This document shows, piece by piece, positions 36,090 through 44,075 of a DNA stretch of 47,931 nt. Position 1 is the stretch's first letter. Every line of letters begins with the position of its first letter. This stretch comes from Archangiaceae bacterium (GTDB lineage Bacteria > Myxococcota > Myxococcia > Myxococcales > Myxococcaceae): positions 1-47,931 of the forward strand of contig JAACJQ010000149.1 in NCBI GenBank assembly GCA_016879935.1, written 5' to 3'. The notes beneath the pieces are model-generated. The model was not told the DNA's origin. It worked only from the letters and a program-made list of their open reading frames with translations, and made no database searches. Made by a program: the position numbers and the translations under genes.

Positions 36090-37262
36090 ATGGCAAACGC
36101 GCGCAGCCTGATCGTCTTCTACCTGCTCTTCTTCATGTCCGTCGGCGTCACGCTGCCGTTCCTGCCCGTCTATTATCAATCACTTGATATCCAACCTTCG
36201 CAGATTGGCCTGCTGCTCTCGGTGGGGCCGCTCTTCGCGCTGGTCGCACCGCCTCTGTGGGGCCAACTGGCTGACCGAACGGGCCGCCCGGGCCTGGTGC
36301 TCTTCATTCTCTCGGTCGGCAGCCTCTGCGGTTTCGGCCTGCTGCTGACCGCCACCACCTTCCCCGCCGTGCTCGGGAGTCTGGCGTTGTTCTCGCTGTT
36401 CAGCGCGGCGACCACGACGGTCATCGACAGCCTCGCGCTCGCGCACGTCGAGCGCCACGGAGGCTCGTTCGCCTCGCTGCGCACCTTCGGCTCGGCCGGC
36501 TTCGTCATCGCCACGCTCGCCTTCGGGTTCTTCGTCGACGTCGTCGATCGGCGCGTCGTCTACGTCACGCTCGGGCTCATCGGCACCTATGCCGCCTGGG
36601 CGGGCCTCACGCTCGCGCGGGTGCCGGCCGTGAAACGAAACGGGCCACGCGCCGATCTCGCCGGGGCCCTCTCGCTGCTCGCCAACCCGCAGGTGCGCTG
36701 GCTGCTCGTCGCGACGGCCCTGCACTGGATCGCGAGCGCCCCGTACCACGGCAGCCTCGGCCTGCAGTTCAAGGCGCTGGGCTTCCCTCCGTGGACGTTG
36801 AGCCTCTCGGCGAGCGTGGCAGTCACCAGCGAGATGCTCGTGTTCTCGACGTGGTCGCGCTGGGGCCATCGCATCAAGCCGCGCTCGGTGCTCATGCTCG
36901 CGTTCGCCGTCAGCGCGTTTCGCTGGGGAGCGATGGGCCTCACCTCGTCGGCCCCGCTGCTCGTCGCCCTCGCAGGCCTGCACGGCATCAGCTTCGGCGC
37001 GTTCTACGTCGCTGGCATCTCGTGGGTCGCAGAGCGCGCACCCGGCTCGTTGCGGTCGACCGGCCAATCGCTCTTCGTCGCGGCGACGTTCGGTATCGGC
37101 GGGCTCATTGGCTTCACCGGGTCGGGTCGGCTCTACGACCTCGTCGGCGGCCATCGCCTCTTCCAGCTCGCCGGCTTCGCCGAGGTGCTCCCGACCCTCG
37201 TGGTCGCGCTGCTCCTCGTCGATCGCGCAGAAAACGCGCAAGCCGAAGCCCCGGCCGCTTGA
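36090..37262 (+). CDS. MFS transporter (MFS_1-like/HcaT type)
   Basis: A 390-residue, twelve-helix transporter. FYLLFFMSVGVTLPFLPVYYQ begins helix 1, WGQLADRTGRPG is the MFS loop 2-3 motif, and SFASLRTFGSAGFVIA lies near helix 5 as in the MFS_1-like (sugar/phenylpropionate) group. ATG 36090 or GTG 36087 are possible starts. Codons near residues 28-35 are unusually AT-rich (TATTATCAATCA) against the surrounding high GC. The substrate is unknown. Confidence 0.88.
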   Translation: MANARSLIVFYLLFFMSVGVTLPFLPVYYQSLDIQPSQIGLLLSVGPLFALVAPPLWGQLADRTGRPGLVLFILSVGSLCGFGLLLTATTFPAVLGSLALFSLFSAATTTVIDSLALAHVERHGGSFASLRTFGSAGFVIATLAFGFFVDVVDRRVVYVTLGLIGTYAAWAGLTLARVPAVKRNGPRADLAGALSLLANPQVRWLLVATALHWIASAPYHGSLGLQFKALGFPPWTLSLSASVAVTSEMLVFSTWSRWGHRIKPRSVLMLAFAVSAFRWGAMGLTSSAPLLVALAGLHGISFGAFYVAGISWVAERAPGSLRSTGQSLFVAATFGIGGLIGFTGSGRLYDLVGGHRLFQLAGFAEVLPTLVVALLLVDRAENAQAEAPAA

Positions 37263-37336
37263 TGATCATCAGCCGGCGCGAGAATACCCACTGAGACGAG
37301 TCGTCCTTCGTGTCCGGTGCTACCTTTGGAGCCGCC

Positions 37337-38371
37337 ATGCGACTGATTGCGTCCCTTCTCGTCCTCCTGCTCGCTGCACCTGCCTTCGCTCAGAAAGAAG
37401 ACCTGTTCGGCTCGGGCAAAGCCGTCGTCTTCCGCGAAGAGACGATGGACCGCCGCTTCGCCAAGTCGAAGCTCGCCAAGATGCTCGCTGAAGGTTCGCA
37501 AGACCCGGCCTGCGTGCAGTTGATGGGCGCGCTCTTCGTGGCCCTCGCCGAGATCGGCCCGACGCTGCACAAGCGCGACGAGAACTTCGTGCTCGACCCG
37601 AACTTGAAGGCCGCAATCGAGACCCAGGCCACGACGCCCAGCTTCCCCGCGATGGCGTACCTTCTGTCGATGGTGCGCCGGGTGATGATCGACAAGCGCC
37701 TTCCCGACGCGTGGCTCGAGACGGCCAAGGCCATCAACCCGCAGGTGAAGATCATCGACCTCGGCAAGCTGAAGATGCTCAACGAGGGCGTGTCACTCGT
37801 CGACTCGAGCTACTTCCAGATCCCCATCCTCAAGCAGCGTTACTACCTGGAGGTCGTCGGAGCGAACAGCGCGGTCACCACCGACGTCGCCGCGAGCTTT
37901 CGCGACGCGTACCTCGATCGCGCGGTCGCGTGGGGTGGCGCGCAGCTCATCGACGCCGGCTCGAACGCGCCGAAGAAGAAGAAGGGCAAGAAGTACAACC
38001 CTGTCGAGTTCGGCGAGCTGGTCGCCATTCTCGAGTGGCTTCCGCCCGACCCGCGCAAGACCGAGATCGACTTCTACGGAGACGCTTCGAAGAAGCCGCC
38101 TCCGCCGGTGAAGATCATCGCGAAGCTCGCGCCGAAGCAGTTCTCCGATCTCGAAAAGGCCGCGCGTGGCCAGCGCATGATGGTGCGTGGCCAGTTCTGG
38201 GAGATGAACCGCGACGTCACCGAGGTCGAGGTCCGCGACGCGGTGCTCTTCGAAGATCGCGACTGGTATGGCGCCATGCTGGCCGACCCCAACGTGATCG
38301 CCGCCTGCCCCGCCGCCATCAATGAGCTGACGGGCATCGGGCCCGCCCAACCGGGCGGCTTCAAGCACTGA
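37337..38371 (+). CDS. secreted protein of unknown function
   Basis: A 344-residue protein with a clear signal peptide (MRLIASLLVLLLAAPAFA). The mature part has a KEDLFGSGKAVVFREETMDRRF start, a central predicted-helical region (TPSFPAMAYLLSMVRRVMID), a Lys-rich loop (NAPKKKKGKKYN), and the late segment RGQRMMVRGQFWEMNRDVTEVEVRDAVLF. ATG 37337 follows GGAG by 6 bases. No family is recognised. It is probably a conserved myxobacterial periplasmic or exported protein. No close partner is visible. Confidence 0.75.
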   Translation: MRLIASLLVLLLAAPAFAQKEDLFGSGKAVVFREETMDRRFAKSKLAKMLAEGSQDPACVQLMGALFVALAEIGPTLHKRDENFVLDPNLKAAIETQATTPSFPAMAYLLSMVRRVMIDKRLPDAWLETAKAINPQVKIIDLGKLKMLNEGVSLVDSSYFQIPILKQRYYLEVVGANSAVTTDVAASFRDAYLDRAVAWGGAQLIDAGSNAPKKKKGKKYNPVEFGELVAILEWLPPDPRKTEIDFYGDASKKPPPPVKIIAKLAPKQFSDLEKAARGQRMMVRGQFWEMNRDVTEVEVRDAVLFEDRDWYGAMLADPNVIAACPAAINELTGIGPAQPGGFKH

Positions 38372-38476
38372 TTCCGCAACGGCTTTCTGAGCACACATGG
38401 GGTCCGTCAAGACGCGCGGGTCCTGCCAGTTTCCAAACGCGGCTCTTTGAGCCTCACAGATCCAACGAGTTACGAC

Positions 38477-38492
38477 TGGCACGTGCAGTGCT
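38477..38492 (+). promoter_or_regulatory. sigma-54-type promoter
   Basis: TGGCACGTGCAGTGCT has the -24 GG and -12 GC dinucleotides exactly 10 bases apart and matches TGGCACG at -24 in full. The predicted start of transcription is near 38503, almost on the ATG at 38505, so either the mRNA is leaderless or translation begins slightly downstream, for example at GTG 38517. Confidence 0.55.
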
Positions 38493-38504
38493 GCGAGAAC
38501 GCTC

Positions 38505-39299
38505 ATGTCTTCGCGCGTGTCCCGCCCGCCACCTCCCGCCGTCGCTTCGCGGAGCGAGTCGACCCAGCCCTTCAAGGCGCTCCTCGACGAGGTTCGACGA
38601 ACGTCACCCAACCCGCCGGGGCTGAAGAAGAAGCCGAACACCACCCCGCCCGCCATCGCGCCGGTGAAGGCCGACACCAGCCGGGTTCCCACGCAGAAGA
38701 TCGCCCGAGCCACCGTCGTCGCCGCTCAGGCACAGGCGAGCGCGAACGCGACCGTTCAGGCCCGCGCGAGGGTCGAGAGTGAGGCACAGCGGCTGGAGTC
38801 GGTTCGGGCACACCACGTCACCACCGCCGAGAGCAGCACCACCCTTCGCGCGGAGTCGACCGAGAACGCCGAGCAGAAGAGCAACGGGCGCGTCGTCGAC
38901 CTCATCGTGAAGGAGCTCGTCGCCGAGTTCGAGACCCGCCCCGGTGGCGCCGCGTCGCAGAAGGTTGGCAACCCGCTCCAGCCCATCTCGTCACTCAACG
39001 AGCTGCCCTTCGCGCTTCCAGCTGCCCCGCAGCCGCGCCCCACCCCCGAAGTTCGTGCTGCCCAGGCCGCAGCGCTCATCGAGCGCATCGACACCTTCGT
39101 TCGTTCGCAGCGGCCCGCGCTCGCGCTCACGCTCAACAACTCGCTCGGCGCCCGCGTGGAGATCGAGAAGCTGGGCCCCGGCCGCATCGCCCTCAAGCTC
39201 GTCGGCCAGAACGGCCCGCCCAACGCCGACACCGTGAACCGCATTCGAGACGAGCTCGAGGCGCGTGGCCTCAAGGTCGGGGCGCTCTCAGTCGGCTGA
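38505..39299 (+). CDS. unknown protein with FliK-like C-terminus
   Basis: A 264-residue soluble protein. Residues 1-120 are low complexity, rich in Pro, Ala, Ser and charged helix-forming residues. The C-terminal 70 residues (ALALTLNNSLGARVEIEKLG, then RIALKLVGQNG and ELEARGLKVGALSVG) follow the beta/alpha pattern of FliK/YscP-type hook or needle length-control C-terminal domains. Similarity is weak and by eye. A sigma-54-like promoter lies immediately upstream. No flagellar or type III secretion gene is in the window. The last 12 bases overlap the end of the convergent small membrane gene. Confidence 0.65.
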   Translation: MSSRVSRPPPPAVASRSESTQPFKALLDEVRRTSPNPPGLKKKPNTTPPAIAPVKADTSRVPTQKIARATVVAAQAQASANATVQARARVESEAQRLESVRAHHVTTAESSTTLRAESTENAEQKSNGRVVDLIVKELVAEFETRPGGAASQKVGNPLQPISSLNELPFALPAAPQPRPTPEVRAAQAAALIERIDTFVRSQRPALALTLNNSLGARVEIEKLGPGRIALKLVGQNGPPNADTVNRIRDELEARGLKVGALSVG

Positions 39300-39503
39300 C
39301 GAGCCCAGCATTCCCGCAGCCGCGAGCACCTCGACCACGACCGCAGCGAGCACTGCGGTGCCCAGCGCGAACTGCGCGAGCATCGGCAGCCGCAACAACC
39401 CGAGGAACCTGCCCGGCGCGAACATGAGCGCGAGCTGAAAGCCGAGCAGCAGCAGGGCCACCACACGAACGGCGATCACCCAGCGCGGACGACGAGCAGC
39501 CAC
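39288..39503 (-). CDS. small two-helix membrane protein
   Basis: A 71-residue protein with a basic N-terminus (MAARRPRWVIAVR) and two hydrophobic helices (VVALLLLGFQLALMFA and FALGTAVLAAVVVEVLAAAGM). The positive-inside charge pattern is sensible and composition is typical of real small membrane proteins. Its 3' end overlaps the convergent FliK-like gene by 12 bases. No family is recognised and no clear ribosome binding site is seen. Confidence 0.55.
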   Translation of the reverse strand: MAARRPRWVIAVRVVALLLLGFQLALMFAPGRFLGLLRLPMLAQFALGTAVLAAVVVEVLAAAGMLGSSAD

Positions 39504-39585
39504 GACGACTCCTCACGACGAACGAAGCCCCTGCACCGACGACTCGCGGAGCAGGGGCTCGTCATCGAACCAGCGAACGACGGAC

Positions 39586-39921
39586 TTACTTGCCCGGCGC
39601 CATGTCGAGCATGGAGCGCTTGCCTTCTTTGTCCTTGAACTGCTCGGCCTCGGGCAACGGCGACTTCTTCTCGGAGATCTGCGGCCACTTCGTCGAGAGG
39701 TCGGCGTTGAGCGCCTTGTACTCCTTCCACTTCTCGGGAAGGTCGCCCTCGGGGAAGATCGCCTTCGTCGGGCAGACGGGCTCGCACGCGCCGCAGTCGA
39801 TGCACTCGTCAGGGTGAATCACGAGGAAGTTGGCGCCCTCGTAGAAGCAGTTGACGGGGCACACCTCGACACAGTCGGTGTACTTGCACTTGATGCACGG
39901 CTCGGCGACGACGTAGGCCAC
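39586..39921 (-). CDS. fdxA: 7Fe ferredoxin (FdxA type)
   Basis: A 111-residue ferredoxin of the [3Fe-4S][4Fe-4S] Azotobacter FdI/FdxA class. The N-terminus [18 protein letters not shown] holds the 3Fe and shared cysteines, and [12 protein letters not shown] is the 4Fe motif, followed by the usual long C-terminal tail. GTG 39921 follows AAGGAG by 6 bases, a strong site. It is an electron carrier in the cytoplasm. A 250-bp region separates it from the divergent metalloprotease and contains the palindrome at 39940-39953. Confidence 0.92.
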   Translation of the reverse strand: MAYVVAEPCIKCKYTDCVEVCPVNCFYEGANFLVIHPDECIDCGACEPVCPTKAIFPEGDLPEKWKEYKALNADLSTKWPQISEKKSPLPEAEQFKDKEGKRSMLDMAPGK

Positions 39922-39939
39922 GACGAACTCCTTTTGCAG

Positions 39940-39953
39940 ATCGACAGGTCGAT
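39940..39953. promoter_or_regulatory. palindrome in fdxA leader
   Basis: ATCGAC-AG-GTCGAT is a perfect inverted repeat about 20 bases before the fdxA start codon, adjoining its ribosome binding site. It could be a repressor site or a short hairpin affecting translation. Confidence 0.35.
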
Positions 39954-40173
39954 GAAACGCCCAGCGGTCTACCGCCGCGCGGCGCCGATTTCACCGAAGA
40001 AAACGGCATCGTTTCTCAACGGCTGAGAGCCGCAGCACGTCGAAGATGCGACGCAATTGCTTCTCGCCAGCGGCAGGAGCGGTAGTGTCCGCGCGCTTTT
40101 GAAAACCGCTCCCGTGCCGTGACGGGAACGCGCCACGAGCTCCGGCCGAGCGGAGCTGCCCGAGGAACCCCCG

Positions 40174-42807
40174 ATGCTCTCGACGATCGTCGCCACGTTG
40201 ACCGCAGCGAATGTCTTCACGCCAACCATCGCCTTCGAGGCGAGACCTGCACCTGCGGCCGCACCGACGCTGCAGCTCGGCGTGCTGTCGGAGCCCCTGT
40301 CGGGCGACCTCTCGCTCTCGGCGAAGGCCTGGGCGCTGACCAATCGCGAGCGGCTCGGACTCCACCCTGCGACGACCCTGCGCTTCGACGTGGGCTTCGC
40401 GACGCGTTTCGGCGCCAGCCTTCACTTCGTGCAGCAGCTCGACGGCGTCGACGTCTACCAGGCGAAGCTCGTGCTCACGGTCGACGAGCGCGCACGCATC
40501 GTTCAGGTGTCGTCGAGCCTGGTCAATCAACGCCCCGTGAAGAACGAGTTCTCGATGTCGGAGGCCGCTGCGCTGTCGCAAGCCTCGAAGGCCATTCCCT
40601 TCCCCGCGCTGATGCCGAACTCGGCGCGGCCGTTCGGTGGCGCGATGAAGGTGTTGTTCGCGGTCGACGACGAGCTGCACGCCGGCTGGCTCACGCACGT
40701 GGCCTCGGTCGATCGATCGAAGAACTGGTACGTCGGCCTCGACGCGGTGACGGGTGAGACGCTCTTCACACAGAACCGCGTTCACCACGCCGCGAACGAC
40801 GTCAACGTCTACCCGGTCTCGCCTGGCGGGCTCGACGCCGGCGTGGGCCGTACGCCGACCATCGTCGCTTCGCTCACGCACCCTGACGGTGGTTCGTACG
40901 TGACCGACACCTGCGAGATTTATCTGCCCGACGGTGGCTTCGTGATTCGGGACAACGACGCGGGCGTGCTCTGCGGCGATCAGCTCACCAGTTACAACTG
41001 CTGTGCGAACGCGGGCTGCGTGCCCGACGCTGGGCCGCTGCGCGTCTCGGGCCCCACCAGCATCATGGGCTTCAACATCAACCTCGACATTCCCGTCTGC
41101 GATCGCGTGAACCAGGCGACGAACCAGCGTGACGGTGGCGACTACCGCTACGACCCCGTCGACCCGCCCGCCAACCGCACCGTGGTGGAGCTGAACGATC
41201 CCGCGAACTCCGACACGTTCGCGCACACGCACTCGTTCTACCACGTGAACCGCGTCTACGACTGGGTGCGCGGGCTCTCGTCACGTGCGGCGCCGCTGTT
41301 CCCTGCGAACCAGCCGGCCATCGGCCCCTTCAAGATGCGTGACGAGCGTCGCACGCCGGCGCGTCGCGTGGCCGTGCTCTCGAACGTGCTGATCCCGAAG
41401 TTGCCCTCGACCCTCGCCGAGGCGATGCAAATCGAAGGCGTGCCGCAGTGCCTGCCGCCGCCGCTGGGCTCGAACACCGGCACCTGCCGCATTCGCGACT
41501 TCGGCCGCTTCGACAACGCCGCCTTCTTCCCCGTCGAGAACTTCAGCCAGCTGCCGCTCCCCGGGCTCACGACGGGCGTCGACACGCTGATGATCTTCCA
41601 GGGCAACGCGGCCGATGCGGCCTACGACGCCACGGTGCTGTGGCACGAGTTCGGGCACGGGGTGATCTACGCGACCGCGGCGCTCACGTTCGACGAGGTG
41701 GCCATCGACAACCGCTCGGCCAACAACGAAGGCGGCGCGCTGCACGAGGGCTTCGCCGACTACATCGCGGGCGCGTTCGGCAACCTCGCCGAGGTCGGCC
41801 CGTACTTCGGGCCCCGTGCGCTCGCGGGCTCGGGCGTGATGGGTGTTCGCCAGGACGGTTACCTGCGCTCGCTGGCCAACACGCTCTCGTGCCCCGACGT
41901 GCTCTGGGGTGAGGTGCACCAGGACAGCCAGCACGTCTCGGCAGCGCTGTGGTCTGGCCGGCTCGCAAACCTCGGCACCGACAACGGCGCGACCTACGAC
42001 GCAGCCTTCTACGCGATGCTCGTGTCGCTCGCCCCGAACGCCGACTTCGCCTCGGTGGCGCAGGTGATGGCCGCGCGGGTCTCCACCGCGTTCACGCCGG
42101 CCGCTGGCACCGCGCTCACCCAGATCTTCACCTCGAAGGGAGTCATCGCCTGCTCGAAGGTGCTCGACGTGACGACCGCGACGTCGCCGCGCTCGATGTT
42201 CGCGATTCCCACCGCGTCGATGCTCCGTGCGGCGAACGTGCCCGGCCCGATTCAGTTCAAGCTGCGCGTTCCGAACGGCGCGCAGGGCATCACCATCAAG
42301 GCTGATCAGGGTGGTGGTGGTGGCTTCGGCGGAAACACGCCGGCGATCGTGGTGCTCACGAAGGCCGCCGCGCCCGTCACCTTCACGCGCAACGCCGCCC
42401 AGCTGACCAACGACGCGGAGACGACGGCGTCGCTCCAGGCGATGAACGGGCGCCTCGATGGCCGTGTCGACGTGCGTGTTCCGTGCGGCGCTACCTCCGA
42501 GGTCTACGTCGCGCTGGCCGCGCGTGGCGGTGGAGCGACGCTGCAGAACGTCGAGATCGCTGCCGAGCCGCTCGTGAACTGCATGTTCCCCGTCGACGCC
42601 GGCGTGCCGATGATGGACGCCGGCATGATGATGATGCCGGTCGACGCGGGCCAGATGGGGAACGACACGAAGATGATCCCCGCTGCCCAGATCGTCGGTC
42701 AGCCCGCGGCCCAGACCGGCTGTGGCTGCTCCAGCTTCGAAGGGTCGGCCGTGCTCGCGGCGCTGGGCGTGTTGAGCCTGAGCCGCCGACGTCGCGCGAA
42801 CCGCTGA
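40174..42807 (+). CDS. secreted M36-like metalloprotease with MYXO-CTERM anchor
   Basis: An 877-residue secreted zinc protease. A signal peptide (residues 1-20) is followed by an FTP/propeptide-like domain (FVQQLDGVDVYQAKLVL). The catalytic HExxH is H491-E-F-G-H495 (LWHEFGHGVIY), and a further zinc ligand lies in ALHEGFADY (E525), as in fungalysin/thermolysin-type gluzincins. The C-terminus is a MYXO-CTERM tail: QTGCGCSS, hydrophobic AVLAALGVLSL, then SRRRRANR, which directs sorting and surface anchoring in Myxococcota. AGGA precedes the ATG. A strong terminator lies just after the stop. Confidence 0.9.
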   Translation: MLSTIVATLTAANVFTPTIAFEARPAPAAAPTLQLGVLSEPLSGDLSLSAKAWALTNRERLGLHPATTLRFDVGFATRFGASLHFVQQLDGVDVYQAKLVLTVDERARIVQVSSSLVNQRPVKNEFSMSEAAALSQASKAIPFPALMPNSARPFGGAMKVLFAVDDELHAGWLTHVASVDRSKNWYVGLDAVTGETLFTQNRVHHAANDVNVYPVSPGGLDAGVGRTPTIVASLTHPDGGSYVTDTCEIYLPDGGFVIRDNDAGVLCGDQLTSYNCCANAGCVPDAGPLRVSGPTSIMGFNINLDIPVCDRVNQATNQRDGGDYRYDPVDPPANRTVVELNDPANSDTFAHTHSFYHVNRVYDWVRGLSSRAAPLFPANQPAIGPFKMRDERRTPARRVAVLSNVLIPKLPSTLAEAMQIEGVPQCLPPPLGSNTGTCRIRDFGRFDNAAFFPVENFSQLPLPGLTTGVDTLMIFQGNAADAAYDATVLWHEFGHGVIYATAALTFDEVAIDNRSANNEGGALHEGFADYIAGAFGNLAEVGPYFGPRALAGSGVMGVRQDGYLRSLANTLSCPDVLWGEVHQDSQHVSAALWSGRLANLGTDNGATYDAAFYAMLVSLAPNADFASVAQVMAARVSTAFTPAAGTALTQIFTSKGVIACSKVLDVTTATSPRSMFAIPTASMLRAANVPGPIQFKLRVPNGAQGITIKADQGGGGGFGGNTPAIVVLTKAAAPVTFTRNAAQLTNDAETTASLQAMNGRLDGRVDVRVPCGATSEVYVALAARGGGATLQNVEIAAEPLVNCMFPVDAGVPMMDAGMMMMPVDAGQMGNDTKMIPAAQIVGQPAAQTGCGCSSFEGSAVLAALGVLSLSRRRRANR

Positions 42808-42830
42808 GCTGAGACCGGCTCGGTGTTTCG

Positions 42831-42868
42831 GGGCTCGGGCCTGAAGAAGGCTCGAGCCCTTCGTGTTT
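42831..42868 (+). terminator. rho-independent-like terminator after the metalloprotease
   Basis: Arms GGGCTCGGGCCT (42831-42842) and AGGCTCGAGCCC (42848-42859) form a 12-bp stem with one G-T wobble and a GAAGA loop, followed by TTCGTGTTT. It lies between convergent genes and directly abuts the end of the extended coding frame of the NTF2-like gene. Confidence 0.7.
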
Positions 42869-43065
42869 CAGTCGAAGGTTCCGATGCCGCCGTCGGAGGC
42901 CGCGGTCACCCGCCCACCCTTGCCCGTGTTGGCCGGTGGTGAGGCGACGCCGGCATCGACGACAGGCGCTGCGCTGGCCGGCTTCGGGTCAGAGCGTGCG
43001 CGACGAACCTTGTCGACGAGCTCGAAGGCCTTGATGGCATCGTCGTCAGCGGGCGAGCGCAGCTC
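42868..43065 (-). other. coding-like continuation of the NTF2-like gene beyond its TAG
   Basis: Reading on in frame past the TAG at 43068-43066 gives 65 codons (ELRSPADDDAIKAFELVDKV, later DAGVASPPANTGKG, ending DGGIGTFD) to a TGA at 42870-42868. Codon choice is GC3-rich like the real genes, and the DAG/Pro-rich end is typical of myxobacterial lipoproteins. It fills an otherwise unexplained gap before the terminator. Confidence 0.6.
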
Positions 43066-44037
43066 CTACTTGAGCGCGAGCGACTGGTGTTCACTCACCA
43101 GGTTCCACAGGCCCTTCTCTTCGGCGAACACCCACAACACGCGACACGGCGGCAGCACCTGCTGCTTCTTGCCGGCGCCCAGGCGCAGCACGACGTTCGC
43201 AGCCACCCAGCCCGTGCCCTGCCCCGGCGCGAGGCGCGATCGAATCGGCCCGTCGACCTTGTACGAGAACACCGCCTTCTTGATCTCGTTCAGCTTCGGC
43301 TTCACGAGGTCTTTGAACGCCTTGCCGCCCTCGAAGAGCTCGCCCGGCCCCGTGCCGAGCAGCACGACCTCGGGGCGCTCACTCGTGCGATCGACCTTCA
43401 CCACCACGTCATCGAGAATGCGGCGCGCGAGACCGACCAGCTCGTCGCTGTCTTTGCCCCGCTCGGCGAGCACGTCAGCGGGCGGCAGGTATTTCTTCGC
43501 GGCATCAGGCGCGTAGATCTTCTCGTCGGGCACACCGAGGCTCACGTGGACGGCGTCGATGCTCCACTGGCCGTCGAGCTTCACCGCGTGACCCGTCACG
43601 CGGGCGAGCCACGTCGTGGTCTTGCCCTTCTTCTCGTACTCGACGCGCGGCAGATCCCAGAACCAGGCCGACTGTTCTCCGAGCGCGATGCCGACGTCGA
43701 CGCGACCGGAGCGGATTCGCAGCACCTCGCTCTCGAGGCTGATCGAGAGCAGCTCCTGCCGGGCGAAATTGATGAGGGGATCTCGCTGCGCGAAGGTGTC
43801 GCTGGGACCCAGGCCGTACGCCATGACGTCGGGAGCGATGAGCGTCTTGATGGGGTCTGGGTCGCCGGTCTCGAGCGTCGAGTACACGGTCTTCACCAGC
43901 TCTCGGACCTCGGCCTTCGGATCTGGTGGCGGGGGCGGCGCGACCTTCTTCGGCGGCGGCGCTTTCGGGCAGCCGCACAACACGAGCGCCACCAGCAGGG
44001 TCACTTCACGCAGACGAGACAGCGGTTCGGCCAGCAC
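43066..44037 (-). CDS. lipoprotein with NTF2/SnoaL-like domains, probably truncated by TAG
   Basis: A 323-residue predicted lipoprotein as it stands. TLLVALVLCGC is the signal with a C-G-C lipobox, followed by a Pro/Lys linker (PPPKKVAPPPPPDPK). Two SnoaL/NTF2-like repeats follow: VRELVKTVYSTLETGDPDPI with HAVKLDGQWSIDAVH, and a second ending RVLWVFAEEKGLWNLVSEHQ. The frame then stops at TAG 43068 but remains coding for 65 more codons. GTG 44037 is a plausible start because it adds Arg residues to the signal; GTG 44004 is an alternative. It lies 38 bases after the AgmX-domain gene and is probably co-transcribed with it. Confidence 0.75.
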   Translation of the reverse strand: MLAEPLSRLREVTLLVALVLCGCPKAPPPKKVAPPPPPDPKAEVRELVKTVYSTLETGDPDPIKTLIAPDVMAYGLGPSDTFAQRDPLINFARQELLSISLESEVLRIRSGRVDVGIALGEQSAWFWDLPRVEYEKKGKTTTWLARVTGHAVKLDGQWSIDAVHVSLGVPDEKIYAPDAAKKYLPPADVLAERGKDSDELVGLARRILDDVVVKVDRTSERPEVVLLGTGPGELFEGGKAFKDLVKPKLNEIKKAVFSYKVDGPIRSRLAPGQGTGWVAANVVLRLGAGKKQQVLPPCRVLWVFAEEKGLWNLVSEHQSLALK

Positions 44038-44075
44038 GCGAAGGAGTCTCGCGCGCCGACCGGAAATGTCACGGC

